Positions 1-9,546 are shown, counted from the first letter of the stretch. The stretch: DNA of 64,000 nt from an uncultured Cytophagales bacterium (GCA_937911505.1 CALEMF010000112.1:19058-83057), one strand, 5' to 3'. Numbers and translations: made by a program. Notes: generated from the sequence alone by a model not told the origin.

Positions 1-384
1 TGTATTTGTTTTTGTAATTGCCATAGCCTCCATAAGCTCTTTCTGACATACTTCTGGTAATGTAGTCAAGTCACCAATGGCTTGTAATTTCACGTTATTT
101 TTTAGCAACGTCTCTGTTTCTTTACGAATCGTTTTCACTAGAAGCTTCATTAAGGCATCTACTTCTATTCGGGGTCTTGACCAGTTTTCTGTAGAGAAAG
201 CATAAAGCGTAAGATAATCTACTTGAAGCTCTGCACATCCCTCTGTCACATCTCTTACAGCCTGTATAGCATTTTTATGACCAAATACACGTGCTGCTCC
301 CCTTTTTTTTGCCCATCTTCCATTGCCATCCATAATAATGGCAATATGTTTTGGTAGCTTCTTTTTATCTATTTTGTCTTTCAT
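1..384 (-). CDS. uppS: Isoprenyl transferase (undecaprenyl diphosphate synthase family), 3' end cut by window edge
   Basis: This cis-prenyltransferase condenses isopentenyl diphosphate onto farnesyl diphosphate to make the C55 lipid carrier used for peptidoglycan and other envelope glycans. Only the first 128 codons are in the window. The ATG is at 384-382. The diphosphate-binding motif MDGNGRWA with the essential Asp19 is visible, as is FSTENWSRP at residues 63-71; both are signatures of the family. The gene reads off the left edge, so the C-terminal half is missing because of the window boundary and not because of damage. It lies directly upstream of two DUF6089 outer-membrane genes on the same strand, an arrangement I recall as common in Bacteroidota. 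Confidence 0.95.
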   Translation of the reverse strand, partial: MKDKIDKKKLPKHIAIIMDGNGRWAKKRGAARVFGHKNAIQAVRDVTEGCAELQVDYLTLYAFSTENWSRPRIEVDALMKLLVKTIRKETETLLKNNVKLQAIGDLTTLPEVCQKELMEAMAITKTNT

Positions 385-463
385 ACCCAATGCGCACTTC
401 TAGAACGAAGTCATAATTTACAAATTTGCCTCGAATTCAGTTATTTTACAAGGAAAGTAGGTA

Positions 464-1141
464 TTAAAATTTATAAAAGCGGGGACATGGTTTGGTATAA
501 ATCGTATAGCTTACAGTAATGTTCGTCGAGAAGTACCAGTCTCTGTCATAAGGGTTTCCTTCGTAGTAGCGTGGGTCTCTACCTTGTCGTACCTCTACAT
601 CATCTAAGAAATCTGTAAACGTTTTTCTTGCCCCAAAGTCAAGACCAATGTTCCAGTTTTCACCTGCTACGAACTTCATTCCTACACCAAATGGTAATGC
701 TATTTGATAAAGAGAATAATTAGGAGAACTGGCTTCGGGAGACATTTTAAAGCCAGCAATTCCTCCAAAGATGTAGGGTGTCCATAGTTGAGGCTGTGTA
801 GGATTCCTAAAATGGAAGAAGTTATACTCTGCTTGTATAGCCACCTCTACAATTGTATTGTTGAAGCTGTGGTTACGTTGTTGTGCAAATAGATCATCTT
901 CAGCAGTATCACTCTCTCGAATCTGTCCAATTGCAAAAGAGTAACGTGTAGATACTGCTTCATTCCAATTCTGTCTAAAAAAGGCTCCTGCCGTAAAAGA
1001 AGGAGATTGGTAATTGAGGTATTCGGAAAGCTCGCCTTGGTAATTCATAGCACCTGCTTGAAAACCAAACTCATCTCTTTGTCCGAAAACATTAGTAGTG
1101 TTTACAACTAACAGAAGCGCTAGTACAATAGAATATCGCAT
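464..1141 (-). CDS. DUF6089-like outer membrane beta-barrel protein (first copy)
   Basis: The 225-residue protein starts with a clear Sec signal peptide (hydrophobic residues 4-17, probable cleavage after VFG). Alternating hydrophobic/aromatic strands follow, of the kind that form a small outer-membrane beta-barrel; examples are the YNFFHFRN segment and the C-terminal YFSTNITVSYTIY stretch. The DEFGFQAGAMNYQGEL start of the mature protein fits DUF6089 proteins. Molecular function is unknown. It sits between uppS and a longer paralogue and is probably co-transcribed with both. The family assignment is from pattern recognition and would need a profile search. Confidence 0.75.
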   Translation of the reverse strand: MRYSIVLALLLVVNTTNVFGQRDEFGFQAGAMNYQGELSEYLNYQSPSFTAGAFFRQNWNEAVSTRYSFAIGQIRESDTAEDDLFAQQRNHSFNNTIVEVAIQAEYNFFHFRNPTQPQLWTPYIFGGIAGFKMSPEASSPNYSLYQIALPFGVGMKFVAGENWNIGLDFGARKTFTDFLDDVEVRQGRDPRYYEGNPYDRDWYFSTNITVSYTIYTKPCPRFYKF

Positions 1142-1224
1142 GCTCTTTGAGTGTATTATAAGAATGCCACCGTTTTACAGGGAATACGGTGGCAAGGTGT
1201 CAAATATTAAGCCAAGTAACTTGC

Positions 1225-2232
1225 TTATCTTCTAAACTTTGGACACTTCACACCCGTGTTAAGGATAATGTGTAGTTTGAAGCCTGTTACTATATAAATA
1301 TCTAAGTCGTTTGACTCTCCTCGTTGATCACCAACATTACCAAATCCCACTACAGTGGGGCGCCCTAATGCATCTGTTGTTAGTCCGCCTATTCCTTCTG
1401 CCACTGGTTGGAAGTTTCTTACATCTCCACTAATTGGATCAACTGTCTCTACGGTGCGATTTGCTAGCTCTACAGAAGTATTTCCTACTTGCGATGCTAA
1501 ATCTGAAGCATCTGCATATACCCCACTTACATCATCGATGTAGTCAGTGAAAAGATAACGGTAACCTACCTCGAAAGCAAGATCTATTCTATCATTAATC
1601 TTATATTTTAGCCCTACACCCAAAGGAATAGTAGGTTGTATTAATGAATAGGGTCGATCAGGATAATCTACTCCGGCTGCTTGTGCAGCAGCTCCTTCTT
1701 GTAAGCCTTGCCCTTCTGTACGCAGAGGTTGTAAACGCACCCAATCGCCGCCTACTGTTTGTCCACGAGGATTATGGTAGATAACGCCAATTCCTGCAAA
1801 TAAGTAAGGGCGATATCTTGCTCTTCTATAGTATTCTCTTCGAGAAGGGATTAGATCAATGGTGAGTCGAACATCAAATTCAAAAATATCATTTCTGAAG
1901 TTAGCATTTCGTAAGTATCTGTAACGATGCTGTACATTCCTCGGATCAGCATTTTCGAAATCAGAGGCAATTAAGCGTTGGTAAGCCAACTCTGCCTCTA
2001 CAGAAACATATTGGTTGAGGCGTTTGCCAATAAAGGCATTGAAGCTGGGACGAGTAAAACTCAAGTTTGTGCTCCCCAAGTCATCCGTAGGCGCTAAATC
2101 ACCAAAGTAGTTGGCAATGCCTATTCCTCCTCCTGCATACCAATATTCATCTGATTTTTGAGCAGATACCTGCCATACACATAAGAGCATAATGGCAAAT
2201 ACCAGAAGATTAATTTTTTTCATGTTACGCAC
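1225..2232 (-). CDS. DUF6089-like outer membrane beta-barrel protein (second, longer copy)
   Basis: The 335-residue protein has a signal peptide ending near SAQKSDEYW; either Met1 or Met4 could start translation, and MKKINLL from Met4 makes the tidier leader. The mature part opens with AGGGIGIANYFGDLAP and has repeated barrel strands with GVGLKYKINDRIDLAFEVGYRY. It resembles its shorter neighbour but carries an insertion rich in Asp, Val and Gly (about residues 235-290), probably an extracellular loop. The pair looks like an old tandem duplication. The function is unknown; an outer-membrane location is inferred from the leader and strand pattern. Confidence 0.78.
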   Translation of the reverse strand: MRNMKKINLLVFAIMLLCVWQVSAQKSDEYWYAGGGIGIANYFGDLAPTDDLGSTNLSFTRPSFNAFIGKRLNQYVSVEAELAYQRLIASDFENADPRNVQHRYRYLRNANFRNDIFEFDVRLTIDLIPSRREYYRRARYRPYLFAGIGVIYHNPRGQTVGGDWVRLQPLRTEGQGLQEGAAAQAAGVDYPDRPYSLIQPTIPLGVGLKYKINDRIDLAFEVGYRYLFTDYIDDVSGVYADASDLASQVGNTSVELANRTVETVDPISGDVRNFQPVAEGIGGLTTDALGRPTVVGFGNVGDQRGESNDLDIYIVTGFKLHIILNTGVKCPKFRR

Positions 2233-2335
2233 ACCTTTTAACGAAATGATCGAGTAGTTATACTTACGAATATATGGAATTAATGTTCATTAATTAAAAG
2301 CAATTCTATAATAACAAAATTGATGCTAGAAAAGA

Positions 2336-3211
2336 TCAGTTTCTAGCATCTAAACCCCAATTTAGTTTATTTCTGAGTGTATTCAAAAAATTATTTTCAT
2401 TAAGTTTTATTAATCTTACTCTAAAAGCTTCCCTACTGATGGCTAGCTGCACACTTGAGTCAATTACTTTGGAACGAGAGTCTAACGAAATCAAAAAATT
2501 TTTGCTTCGCCCTTCTACTTCGAGAGAAATGATACTAGAATCAGAGATAATCATGGGACGTACGGTAAGATTATGGGGCGCTACGGGCGTAATGATAAAA
2601 TTACTAGATTGAGGTAATACCACCGGACCACCACAACTTAGCGAATATCCTGTAGAACCAGTAGGTGTAGAAATAATAAGACCATCTGCCCAATAAGAGT
2701 TGAGGTACTCACCATCAATGTAGGTATGTACAACAATCATAGAGGAGGAATCGCGCTTAGTTACTGTGAACTCATTTAGGCCGAAATTAAGTCCATTAAA
2801 TATATCTTGGTTAGATTCTAAATGAATCAGGGAGCGAGCGTCGTAGTGGTAGTGTCCACTGGCAATACTATTAATTGCCGCACTAATATCGTTGGTTGAA
2901 GTAGTAGCGAGAAAGCCTAACCTACCGGTGTTAATTCCTAAAATAGGGATTTCTTTCTCTCTAATCTGTGTGATTGATTCGAGCATTGTACCGTCGCCGC
3001 CCACGCTGAAAAGAAAGTCTACTTCCTTCAGCTCGCTATCTTCACTGTAAACCACCTCATTAGACCTCTGAATACCTACTTCATTAAGAAAAGGCTGAAA
3101 ACCTTCGGAAACCATTACCTCAAAGCCAAGCTCATGGAGTTTGTCGAACATTTGTTGAATGGACGTAAATGCTTCAGAACGAAAGTTTCTGCCGTGTACA
3201 GCAATCTTCAT
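2336..3211 (-). CDS. nadK: NAD kinase
   Basis: This enzyme phosphorylates NAD to NADP in the cytoplasm. The diagnostic GGDGT motif is at residues 71-75 (catalytic Asp73), followed by GINTGRLGFLA. The conserved Asn-Glu pair is at 146-147 and TPTGSTGYS at 182-190, all in the expected order for the ATP-NAD kinase family. The length of 291 residues is usual. It starts 5 bp downstream of the CBS-domain gene on the same strand, so the two are almost certainly co-transcribed. Confidence 0.96.
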   Translation of the reverse strand: MKIAVHGRNFRSEAFTSIQQMFDKLHELGFEVMVSEGFQPFLNEVGIQRSNEVVYSEDSELKEVDFLFSVGGDGTMLESITQIREKEIPILGINTGRLGFLATTSTNDISAAINSIASGHYHYDARSLIHLESNQDIFNGLNFGLNEFTVTKRDSSSMIVVHTYIDGEYLNSYWADGLIISTPTGSTGYSLSCGGPVVLPQSSNFIITPVAPHNLTVRPMIISDSSIISLEVEGRSKNFLISLDSRSKVIDSSVQLAISREAFRVRLIKLNENNFLNTLRNKLNWGLDARN

Positions 3212-3216
3212 TGAAT

Positions 3217-3888
3217 TTACATTTCTAAATACTTAAGAAGGAGGTCTAGGCGTGTTTGGTCAACATTTACTAATTCAGTAGTCTGGAATTTGGCCTGTAC
3301 TTTATAGTTAAATCGCTCAAAAGTAGCTACAATATGGCTTAGGTCTATCTGATCAATTTTTAGCGTTACTAGAATCTCTAATTTATTATGTTCATTAAAC
3401 TCGATCAACGAGCTTAGTACTTTGGCATTGTTAGACTCTACCAAGCGACTGATCTCAGCAAGTGAGTAGTCTCTTTCTTGCATAGCAAGCACTAAAATAC
3501 CTCCTTGCTGCTGTACAGCGTACGTCTTAGCGATTTCTTGCACTACATCTTGTATTCTCACTGATCCTAGGAGCCTCCCCGTTTCATCTATTACTGGAAT
3601 GACCTCTAAGTTTTGTTGATGCGCCAAGCGCAGTAGATCTAAGTAGTGTTGATCTGCTTTTACGTAGTGCGTAGACTGTTGTAGCAGTGGGAGGCTCTCA
3701 ACAGGTAGTGTTGCATTGGGATGATTATAAAGTGTATCTTCATCCAAGAGTGTAATGAATATGCCTTCTTCATTAACAGTAGGTAATTGGCTCACTTTAA
3801 GTTCTTCTGTCCAATTAATCACATCTTGGATTGTATCGCTGGGCTGTACTTTGGGAATCGTTTTATCAATAAGTTCGTATGCAATCAT
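3217..3888 (-). CDS. CBS-domain protein with ACT-like C-terminus
   Basis: The 223-residue cytoplasmic protein has two CBS motifs: one near the N-terminus (TIPKVQPSDTIQDVINW through VESLPLL) and one at about 70-125 with VIPVIDETGRLLGSVRIQDVV. The C-terminal ~90 residues (GGILVLAMQERDYSLAEISRLVESNNAKVL) resemble an ACT-type fold. CBS pairs usually sense adenosyl nucleotides. Its tight linkage to NAD kinase suggests, but does not prove, a regulatory role in nucleotide or cofactor metabolism. No catalytic domain is visible. Confidence 0.85.
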   Translation of the reverse strand: MIAYELIDKTIPKVQPSDTIQDVINWTEELKVSQLPTVNEEGIFITLLDEDTLYNHPNATLPVESLPLLQQSTHYVKADQHYLDLLRLAHQQNLEVIPVIDETGRLLGSVRIQDVVQEIAKTYAVQQQGGILVLAMQERDYSLAEISRLVESNNAKVLSSLIEFNEHNKLEILVTLKIDQIDLSHIVATFERFNYKVQAKFQTTELVNVDQTRLDLLLKYLEM

Positions 3889-4002
3889 GCTGGCGTACTG
3901 AGTTAAATAAGACTTACTCTTAAAATAGATGGTTTTGTGATGCTTATCAAGTTTTTGATGAGCTTATTACTGCTTATGTAAGTTTTCTATTTACTAAGAA
4001 GT

Positions 4003-4767
4003 TTATACTAAAACATCAGATTCAAGATATTGTCTCAAAATTTGATTGAATTTTTCAGGGTGTTCCATCATAGCGGCATGGCCACAATGATCTATAAACT
4101 TCAACGTGGCATTGGGGATCAACTTTTCAAATTCATACGCTACCAACGGAGGAGTAATTGTATCATTAAGCCCCCAAACTAGTAGTGTAGGTACTTGAAT
4201 GGTAGGTAGCTCTTTAGCCAAGTTATGTCGCTGTGCCGATTTGGCAATGGCGACAATGCGCATGCATTTCGGTATACTTTTCATTAAGCCGAACACTTCA
4301 TCTATAAGCTCTTCGGTGGCGGTCTCTGGATCGTAAAAAGTGTACTGTACTTTTTCTCTTATATAATCATAGTTACCTCTTTTTGGATAAGAGCCTCCCA
4401 TAGAGTTTTCAAATAAACCAGAGCTTCCTGTCAGTACCAGTCTTCTTACGTTTTCTTGGTTTCTCAAGGTATAAGTGATGCCTATATGACCTCCCAATGA
4501 GTTTCCTAGAATAAGAAGATCACGTAGTTGCTTATGCGCTACAAAAGACTCGATGAAATCTGTCAGTGTACCTACACCAGCAGTTTTTATCGGCATCTCG
4601 TAGATGGGCATCATTGGAATTAATACGCGATAATTGGGAGAGAATGCCTTCACTACTTCACGCCAGTTACTTAGTGCTCCAAATAGCCCATGCAAAAGTA
4701 ACATTACTTCTCCCTCCCCTTCTTCTATGTAGGTAAAGCCCCCTTCTTTTTTTATCTCTAAACGCAT
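4003..4767 (-). CDS. Alpha/beta hydrolase fold protein
   Basis: The 254-residue protein carries a complete hydrolase triad. The oxyanion-hole HGLFG is at 26-30, nucleophile elbow GNSLGG has Ser90, acid Asp202 is in GLNDTITPP, and His230 is in GHAAMMEHPEKF. It has no signal peptide, so it is presumably cytoplasmic. The cap region (about 118-180) differs among family members and gives no hint of the substrate. It is transcribed in the same direction as the CBS and NAD kinase genes but separated from them by 114 bp. Confidence 0.88.
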   Translation of the reverse strand: MRLEIKKEGGFTYIEEGEGEVMLLLHGLFGALSNWREVVKAFSPNYRVLIPMMPIYEMPIKTAGVGTLTDFIESFVAHKQLRDLLILGNSLGGHIGITYTLRNQENVRRLVLTGSSGLFENSMGGSYPKRGNYDYIREKVQYTFYDPETATEELIDEVFGLMKSIPKCMRIVAIAKSAQRHNLAKELPTIQVPTLLVWGLNDTITPPLVAYEFEKLIPNATLKFIDHCGHAAMMEHPEKFNQILRQYLESDVLV

Positions 4768-4906
4768 ATCATTTTTATTTGATGAAACAATGGTTGAGTT
4801 AAGATGCTAAAATAATTTACTATTTACAATGTTCCTTAGGGGTATCCTTTTTTCATACTAAAATTTTTGTACTGTCTGTACTACCTCCTTGCTGTATCTA
4901 AAGGCT

Positions 4907-5233
4907 TTATAATAATTCTTGAGCAGGGTCCCAGAAAACATCCTCAAAGCATTGTATCTGATCATCCACAATAGTCACTCCTTCTTCTTCTAGTAAATGT
5001 TGCATAGTAGTAGGCGTATCAAAATGGTGCTTGCCTGTCAGTACACCCTTCCTATTAACTACACGGTGTGCTGGTACCTCTTTCAACGTATGGGCTGCAT
5101 TCATCGCCCATCCTACCATACGAGCACTTAACTTCGACCCTAAGTAGTGTGCAATAGCACCGTAGCTGGTTACTCTCCCCTTAGGAATTAGCTTTACTAC
5201 TTCATATACATCTTGGAAAAAAGTGGCAGACAT
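4907..5233 (-). CDS. Alkyltransferase-like (ATL) protein, MGMT family without the acceptor cysteine
   Basis: The 108-residue protein is the DNA-binding C-terminal domain of O6-alkylguanine-DNA alkyltransferases alone. The conserved PCHRV motif reads PAHRV at 54-58, so the alkyl-accepting Cys is Ala55 and methyl transfer is impossible. The recognition-helix region SARMVGWAM and the IPKGRVTSYGAIA motif are intact. Known ATL proteins bind O6-alkylguanine, flip the base and hand the lesion to nucleotide excision repair. That role is inferred here from the family. The length matches stand-alone ATLs. Confidence 0.88.
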   Translation of the reverse strand: MSATFFQDVYEVVKLIPKGRVTSYGAIAHYLGSKLSARMVGWAMNAAHTLKEVPAHRVVNRKGVLTGKHHFDTPTTMQHLLEEEGVTIVDDQIQCFEDVFWDPAQELL

Positions 5234-5321
5234 TACTAAGTTTATTTAACTTACATACTTAATTTGTGAATCTTTTAAAGATAAACATTTTATATTTCAA
5301 CCCTATCAAATAAAAGTAGAA

Positions 5322-5645
5322 ATGACCCTTGACGAAGCACAAGCAAAAGTAGATGAATGGATTAATACCATTGGTATAAGATATTACAACGAACTAACCA
5401 ATACAGCCATTTTAATGGAAGAGGTAGGTGAAGTAGCTCGTATTATGGCGCGTGTTTATGGTGAACAGTCTTTTAAAGAGGGTGTTACCTACGACTTAGC
5501 CGATGAAATGGCAGATGTACTCTTTGTCCTGATATGTTTAGCTAATCAAACGAACATCAATTTGACAGAAGCATTGCAAAAAAATTTAGCAAAGAAGACA
5601 AATAGAGATAAAGAAAGGCATCAAAATAATGAAAAACTACGGTAA
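5322..5645 (+). CDS. MazG-like nucleotide pyrophosphohydrolase
   Basis: The 107-residue all-alpha NTP pyrophosphatase carries the metal-binding signature EE(33-34)..E37 followed by E62xxD65 (EMADVLFVL). The predicted reaction is hydrolysis of an NTP, possibly a damaged one, to NMP and pyrophosphate. The C-terminal NLAKKTNRDKERH segment is typical of single-domain MazG-like proteins. It is followed after 3 bp by an unknown gene on the same strand, so the two are probably translated from one message. The exact substrate cannot be read from the sequence. Confidence 0.88.
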   Translation: MTLDEAQAKVDEWINTIGIRYYNELTNTAILMEEVGEVARIMARVYGEQSFKEGVTYDLADEMADVLFVLICLANQTNINLTEALQKNLAKKTNRDKERHQNNEKLR

Positions 5646-5648
5646 GCT

Positions 5649-6380
5649 ATGTGGTCTCACTTCACCATTCAGTTTCAGACGGCTCCTCACACACCACCTC
5701 CCTACTGTTATCAATGTATTGTACTGGTACACTTTTTAACAAATAAGTTGAGTGTACAAGTTCGTCTTCATTACTTTAGCAGAGCCTCACTCACAGAAGA
5801 GGAAATCATCGCTGAAGGTTTTTCGATTGAGGATGATTTCGACTGGGAAGGAACGCTACCGAACACTTGGGTAAAAGCCCTTCAAAATCTTTTACAACAA
5901 ACCACTTGGGTAGATTCTCCGCAAGGACAGGATTATTTGGCAGTTATTACTGATGAGAAAGAAACGTTATTTCCTCGTGAGGTCACCACTTGGGAAATGA
6001 CTTTTCAAGCGCTTTTACAAGCTGCTCATGAGCTTAATGAGTCTGGTGGGCTTACTGAGATTCAGTTTTTAGCAGTTTTTAATAATTCAAAAAAGCAACA
6101 CATTATCCTGCGTCCTCGTTTCTCTACAAGAGAAGTGACTATATTGATGGCTTCTAATACTACCAAAAAGAAAGTAGCTTGGTCAACTTTTCATCAACTG
6201 ATGGTAGAACTGCACACGCTCACGTTACAAGAGGAGCAAGCTTCCACAAAGCCTCCTCGTCGAGAAGGGTACTATATCAATCACGGAGATGGATACTGGT
6301 ATCTATTGGGAAGAAAAGCAGGTACGAGTGCTATAAATAGAGTCAAACGTTTGTTTAATGAAATAGAGTTAATAAAATAG
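5649..6380 (+). CDS. Conserved protein of unknown function
   Basis: The 243-residue protein begins 3 bp after the MazG-like gene and reads up to the outer-membrane DUF5686 gene. I do not recognise a family. It has no signal peptide or membrane segment. Codon use is like its neighbours. There is an acidic stretch after residue 49 (LTEEEIIAEGFSIEDDFDWEG), and the C-terminus is rich in aromatic and basic residues (GYYINHGDGYWYLLGRKAG). The close spacing suggests co-expression with the pyrophosphohydrolase, but no function follows from that. Confidence 0.7.
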   Translation: MWSHFTIQFQTAPHTPPPYCYQCIVLVHFLTNKLSVQVRLHYFSRASLTEEEIIAEGFSIEDDFDWEGTLPNTWVKALQNLLQQTTWVDSPQGQDYLAVITDEKETLFPREVTTWEMTFQALLQAAHELNESGGLTEIQFLAVFNNSKKQHIILRPRFSTREVTILMASNTTKKKVAWSTFHQLMVELHTLTLQEEQASTKPPRREGYYINHGDGYWYLLGRKAGTSAINRVKRLFNEIELIK

Positions 6381-6401
6381 ACGTATCGACGTTTAAGAGA
6401 T

Positions 6402-8807
6402 ATGAAGTACTGGTTGTACAGTCTTTTCTTGCTTATACACCCTTGCTTTGCGCAAGAAGTACAATATGGTAGGGTGCTCGATGCTGCTACAAAAACACCG
6501 CTTCCGTTTGTAAATGTAGTAGTGAACGACAATGCTTATGGTACTACTACAGACATCAACGGTAAGTATACTATTCGTTTCGAAGGTACTATCCAAGTGG
6601 TTCGTTTTAGCTTTGTTGGTTATGAGGCGCGTACTTTTACCAGAAGTACCTTTCCCTCAGATGGCATCATTTATCTAAATGAGAAAGAGAGCCTACTGGG
6701 TGAAGTCGTTATCACTACTAATGAAAATCCTGCTCATCGTATTATACGCCGCGCAGTAGCTAATAAGCGTAGTAACAATCCCGAAAATATTACTTCCTTT
6801 CGCTATAGAAGCTACAATAAGTTGTACAGTAATTTACAGGTGATTTCGCCTGATGAAGAAATACAATTAAAGGATAGTACGGAGATAAGCGCGCTTCAAT
6901 TTTTTGCTAAGCAACATTTATTCATGGCCGAAAATATCTCCGAAAGAAAGTTTAGAAGGCCCTCTTACAGTAAAGAAACAGTAATTGCTAATCGCTTTTC
7001 AGGATTTAAAGACCCTAACTTTGCTTCTATCGCTACTGACTTTCAGCCATTTTCGTTTTACGGCGACTATATTAATATACTTGATAAAGAGTACCTCAAT
7101 CCTGTTAGTAAAGGAACTTTTAATCTGTACGACTTCACATTAGAGGATACCCTGTACCGAAAAGTCGATACTATTTATGTTATTTCTTTTAGACCTTTCC
7201 CAAAAAAGAACTTCTTGGGTTTGCAAGGCATCGTTTATATTAATACGAACCGCTACGCAGTGCAAAATGTAGTGGCTAGCTCTGCGGCGCCAAAAGAGCT
7301 CGTTAGTTTCAAAATAGAGCAAAAGTATAGGTTTATTGGGAATAAAGCTTGGTTTCCAACTGAATTAGATACTGAGTTTACTTTCAATAGTACTACCATT
7401 GCCAATCGTAAGCTACAGCTTATTAGCCAGAGCTATCTTCAAGACATTCAACTTGACACCCCACTCGATAGAGGAGATTTTGATGAGGTTACTTTTGAGA
7501 TTCTTCCGCGGGCTTCTGAAAAAGATACACTTTTTTGGACCAATAATCGTTTTGATACGCTTAACACTAAAGAGAAAGAAACCTTTCGCTTCTTAGATAG
7601 CCTTAGGCAAGAAACCAATTTTGAAGTGGTAGCAGACATCGTAGACATTGCTACTTTTGGTAAAATTCCTATTTTTAAGATTTTAGATATACCTCTTGAA
7701 ACCCTCCTAGATTTTAATGAATTTGAGGGCTTTCGCGTAGGCTTAGGCTTGTATACAAACCCTAGACTTTCTGAGCGATTTACCCTAGGAGGTTATTTTG
7801 CTTACGGTACTAATGACCGTCTTTGGAAGTATGGTGGATCACTTTTAGTATCGCTTTACGAGCCTAAAGATGTACAAGTAGGCTTTCAGTATCAAGAAGA
7901 TGTCTTTGAGCCTGCCCAAAGTGCACTCTCTGGTAGTGTTGACCGGCTTAATAGGCAATTTAGGTCATTTTTAATCGCTCGGATGGATAGAACGCGTCTT
8001 TACGAGACCTTTCTACGCTTTCGTCCTATGCGGTATGTCCAGATGAAGGTGGGTCTACAACATACGATCGTTGAGCCAGGCTATCCTTACCGCTATGTCG
8101 CTACAGATATTCCTTCGCGTTCATTCGATTTTACTGAAGCAACTATACAGCTTACCTATCACCACAAACAATCTTACATTAAGGTTGCCGGAAGAAAGCA
8201 ATTAATTGGTACTGGCTTTCCTATTGTTAGCCTTCGTTATGCAAGAGGAATAGAGGGATGGTGGGATAGTCCTTTTAACTATCATAAAATCGAGATGCTC
8301 TTCGAGCACCAAGTTAGATTCAGGAAGCTTGGAGAAAGCCATCTGCGCCTACAAGGTGGTTGGTTAAATACTTCATTACCTTACCCTAAACTATTCAATC
8401 TCTATGGCTCTAACACTTCTAGTATTCCTTACATTGTAGATCATAGTTTTCAGACTGCCGATTTATATGAGTTTACTGCAGAACGTTATATAGCTTTGTT
8501 TTATCGTCATAACTTTGGGACTTTATTCTTTAGAGGGGAACGGTTTCGTCCTCATTTCATTATTGTACACAATACCGCCATTGGTGCGATTGATCAGCCT
8601 GCGCTTCACGAGGAAATTGCTATACAAGACTTCTCTGAAGGTTTTTTAGAGTCAGGGTTAGAAATTGATCGTCTCTTACAACTCAAATACTTAGGTTTAT
8701 TTTACATTGATATAGGAGGAGGTGTGTTTTATCGTTATGGACCTTACAGGCATCCAACGATGGCTGATAACTGGGTATTTAAGTTTGCACTTCGTACTTC
8801 TTTCTAA
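6402..8807 (+). CDS. DUF5686 outer membrane protein with carboxypeptidase-regulatory-like domain
   Basis: The 801-residue exported protein has signal peptide residues 1-17 (ending CFA). An N-terminal beta-sandwich (about 20-100) follows, with the hallmark GRVLDAATKTPLPFVNVVV and GTTTDINGKYTI, which marks the CarboxypepD_reg-like domain. A long DUF5686 region comes next; its second half has the alternating pattern of an outer-membrane beta-barrel and ends in a C-terminal Phe (FALRTSF), a typical barrel-assembly signal. Proteins of this layout occur throughout Bacteroidota; their function is not established. It ends next to the convergent gene at 8809. Confidence 0.88.
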   Translation: MKYWLYSLFLLIHPCFAQEVQYGRVLDAATKTPLPFVNVVVNDNAYGTTTDINGKYTIRFEGTIQVVRFSFVGYEARTFTRSTFPSDGIIYLNEKESLLGEVVITTNENPAHRIIRRAVANKRSNNPENITSFRYRSYNKLYSNLQVISPDEEIQLKDSTEISALQFFAKQHLFMAENISERKFRRPSYSKETVIANRFSGFKDPNFASIATDFQPFSFYGDYINILDKEYLNPVSKGTFNLYDFTLEDTLYRKVDTIYVISFRPFPKKNFLGLQGIVYINTNRYAVQNVVASSAAPKELVSFKIEQKYRFIGNKAWFPTELDTEFTFNSTTIANRKLQLISQSYLQDIQLDTPLDRGDFDEVTFEILPRASEKDTLFWTNNRFDTLNTKEKETFRFLDSLRQETNFEVVADIVDIATFGKIPIFKILDIPLETLLDFNEFEGFRVGLGLYTNPRLSERFTLGGYFAYGTNDRLWKYGGSLLVSLYEPKDVQVGFQYQEDVFEPAQSALSGSVDRLNRQFRSFLIARMDRTRLYETFLRFRPMRYVQMKVGLQHTIVEPGYPYRYVATDIPSRSFDFTEATIQLTYHHKQSYIKVAGRKQLIGTGFPIVSLRYARGIEGWWDSPFNYHKIEMLFEHQVRFRKLGESHLRLQGGWLNTSLPYPKLFNLYGSNTSSIPYIVDHSFQTADLYEFTAERYIALFYRHNFGTLFFRGERFRPHFIIVHNTAIGAIDQPALHEEIAIQDFSEGFLESGLEIDRLLQLKYLGLFYIDIGGGVFYRYGPYRHPTMADNWVFKFALRTSF

Positions 8808-8808
8808 T

Positions 8809-9540
8809 TTAGAAAATAGGCTTCAATAAATATACCTTTGAACGCTTCACGTAGGCTTTTTGAGCCCCACGAGATACCTCTAGCCACACATCTTGTTGGC
8901 CTGATACTTCTAAGCCATGCCCTTTTGAAAGAACTTCTATAATGGGAGCACCTGAAGAAGCATCCTGCATAAGTAAAGTATGGTCTTCTGCAATAATAGC
9001 TTTTTGAGGAAGCGCTACAACATTGAATAACACATAACCTATAAGTACTATCAAAACTATTACAATACCATAACGGGTAGGAAGGCGTTGTTGCCAGTTT
9101 TTTATGACAAATGTATAGAAGAGGAGTAGGCAGATCAACGTAAAAACACCTACTAAAATGGTATAATACTGCTGGTAGATAAGATAAAAATAACTACGGT
9201 CGGTTAGGTCATGGCCTTCTAAGGCATATTTATTAGCTAGTTCTTCTATGTAGAGAAGGTTTTCTCTATTAGGGAGGCGTTGTTGATAACAATAGAGATA
9301 GTAAATTGCTTTGGGATAGTCTTGTAGTCTTTCCGTTATGTAAGCCATCTTAAGTAACATACTTTCAGAGGCTTTTCCCTTTTGCTCGAATATTTCTTCA
9401 TACAAGGATAGCGCTTCTGGATATTGCTGTTGGTAAAAGAACGCATCTGCTCTTTTCTTTGTATCATTAACTATCTGACCAGCAACATCTTGCAAAGAAA
9501 GCACAAACAATATTAGTAGAAAAAAGTTATTTTTTCTCAC
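8809..9540 (-). CDS. Membrane protein with TPR-like N-terminus and SH3-like C-terminus (BatE-like architecture)
   Basis: I start this gene at GTG 9540 because it gives a proper signal peptide (RKNNFFLLILFVLSLQDVAGQ). The longer TTG-start frame to 9585 would add 15 basic residues and run into the tRNA promoter. In order: leader, TPR-like helices (about 25-105), two transmembrane segments (about 127-147 and 157-177), then a small beta domain resembling bacterial SH3 (DHTLLMQDASSGAPIIEVLSKG...DVWLEVSRG). This resembles BatE proteins of Bacteroidota, but no Bat partners are nearby, so the name is not transferred. Confidence 0.75.
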   Translation of the reverse strand: MRKNNFFLLILFVLSLQDVAGQIVNDTKKRADAFFYQQQYPEALSLYEEIFEQKGKASESMLLKMAYITERLQDYPKAIYYLYCYQQRLPNRENLLYIEELANKYALEGHDLTDRSYFYLIYQQYYTILVGVFTLICLLLFYTFVIKNWQQRLPTRYGIVIVLIVLIGYVLFNVVALPQKAIIAEDHTLLMQDASSGAPIIEVLSKGHGLEVSGQQDVWLEVSRGAQKAYVKRSKVYLLKPIF

Positions 9541-9546
9541 AGAGGC

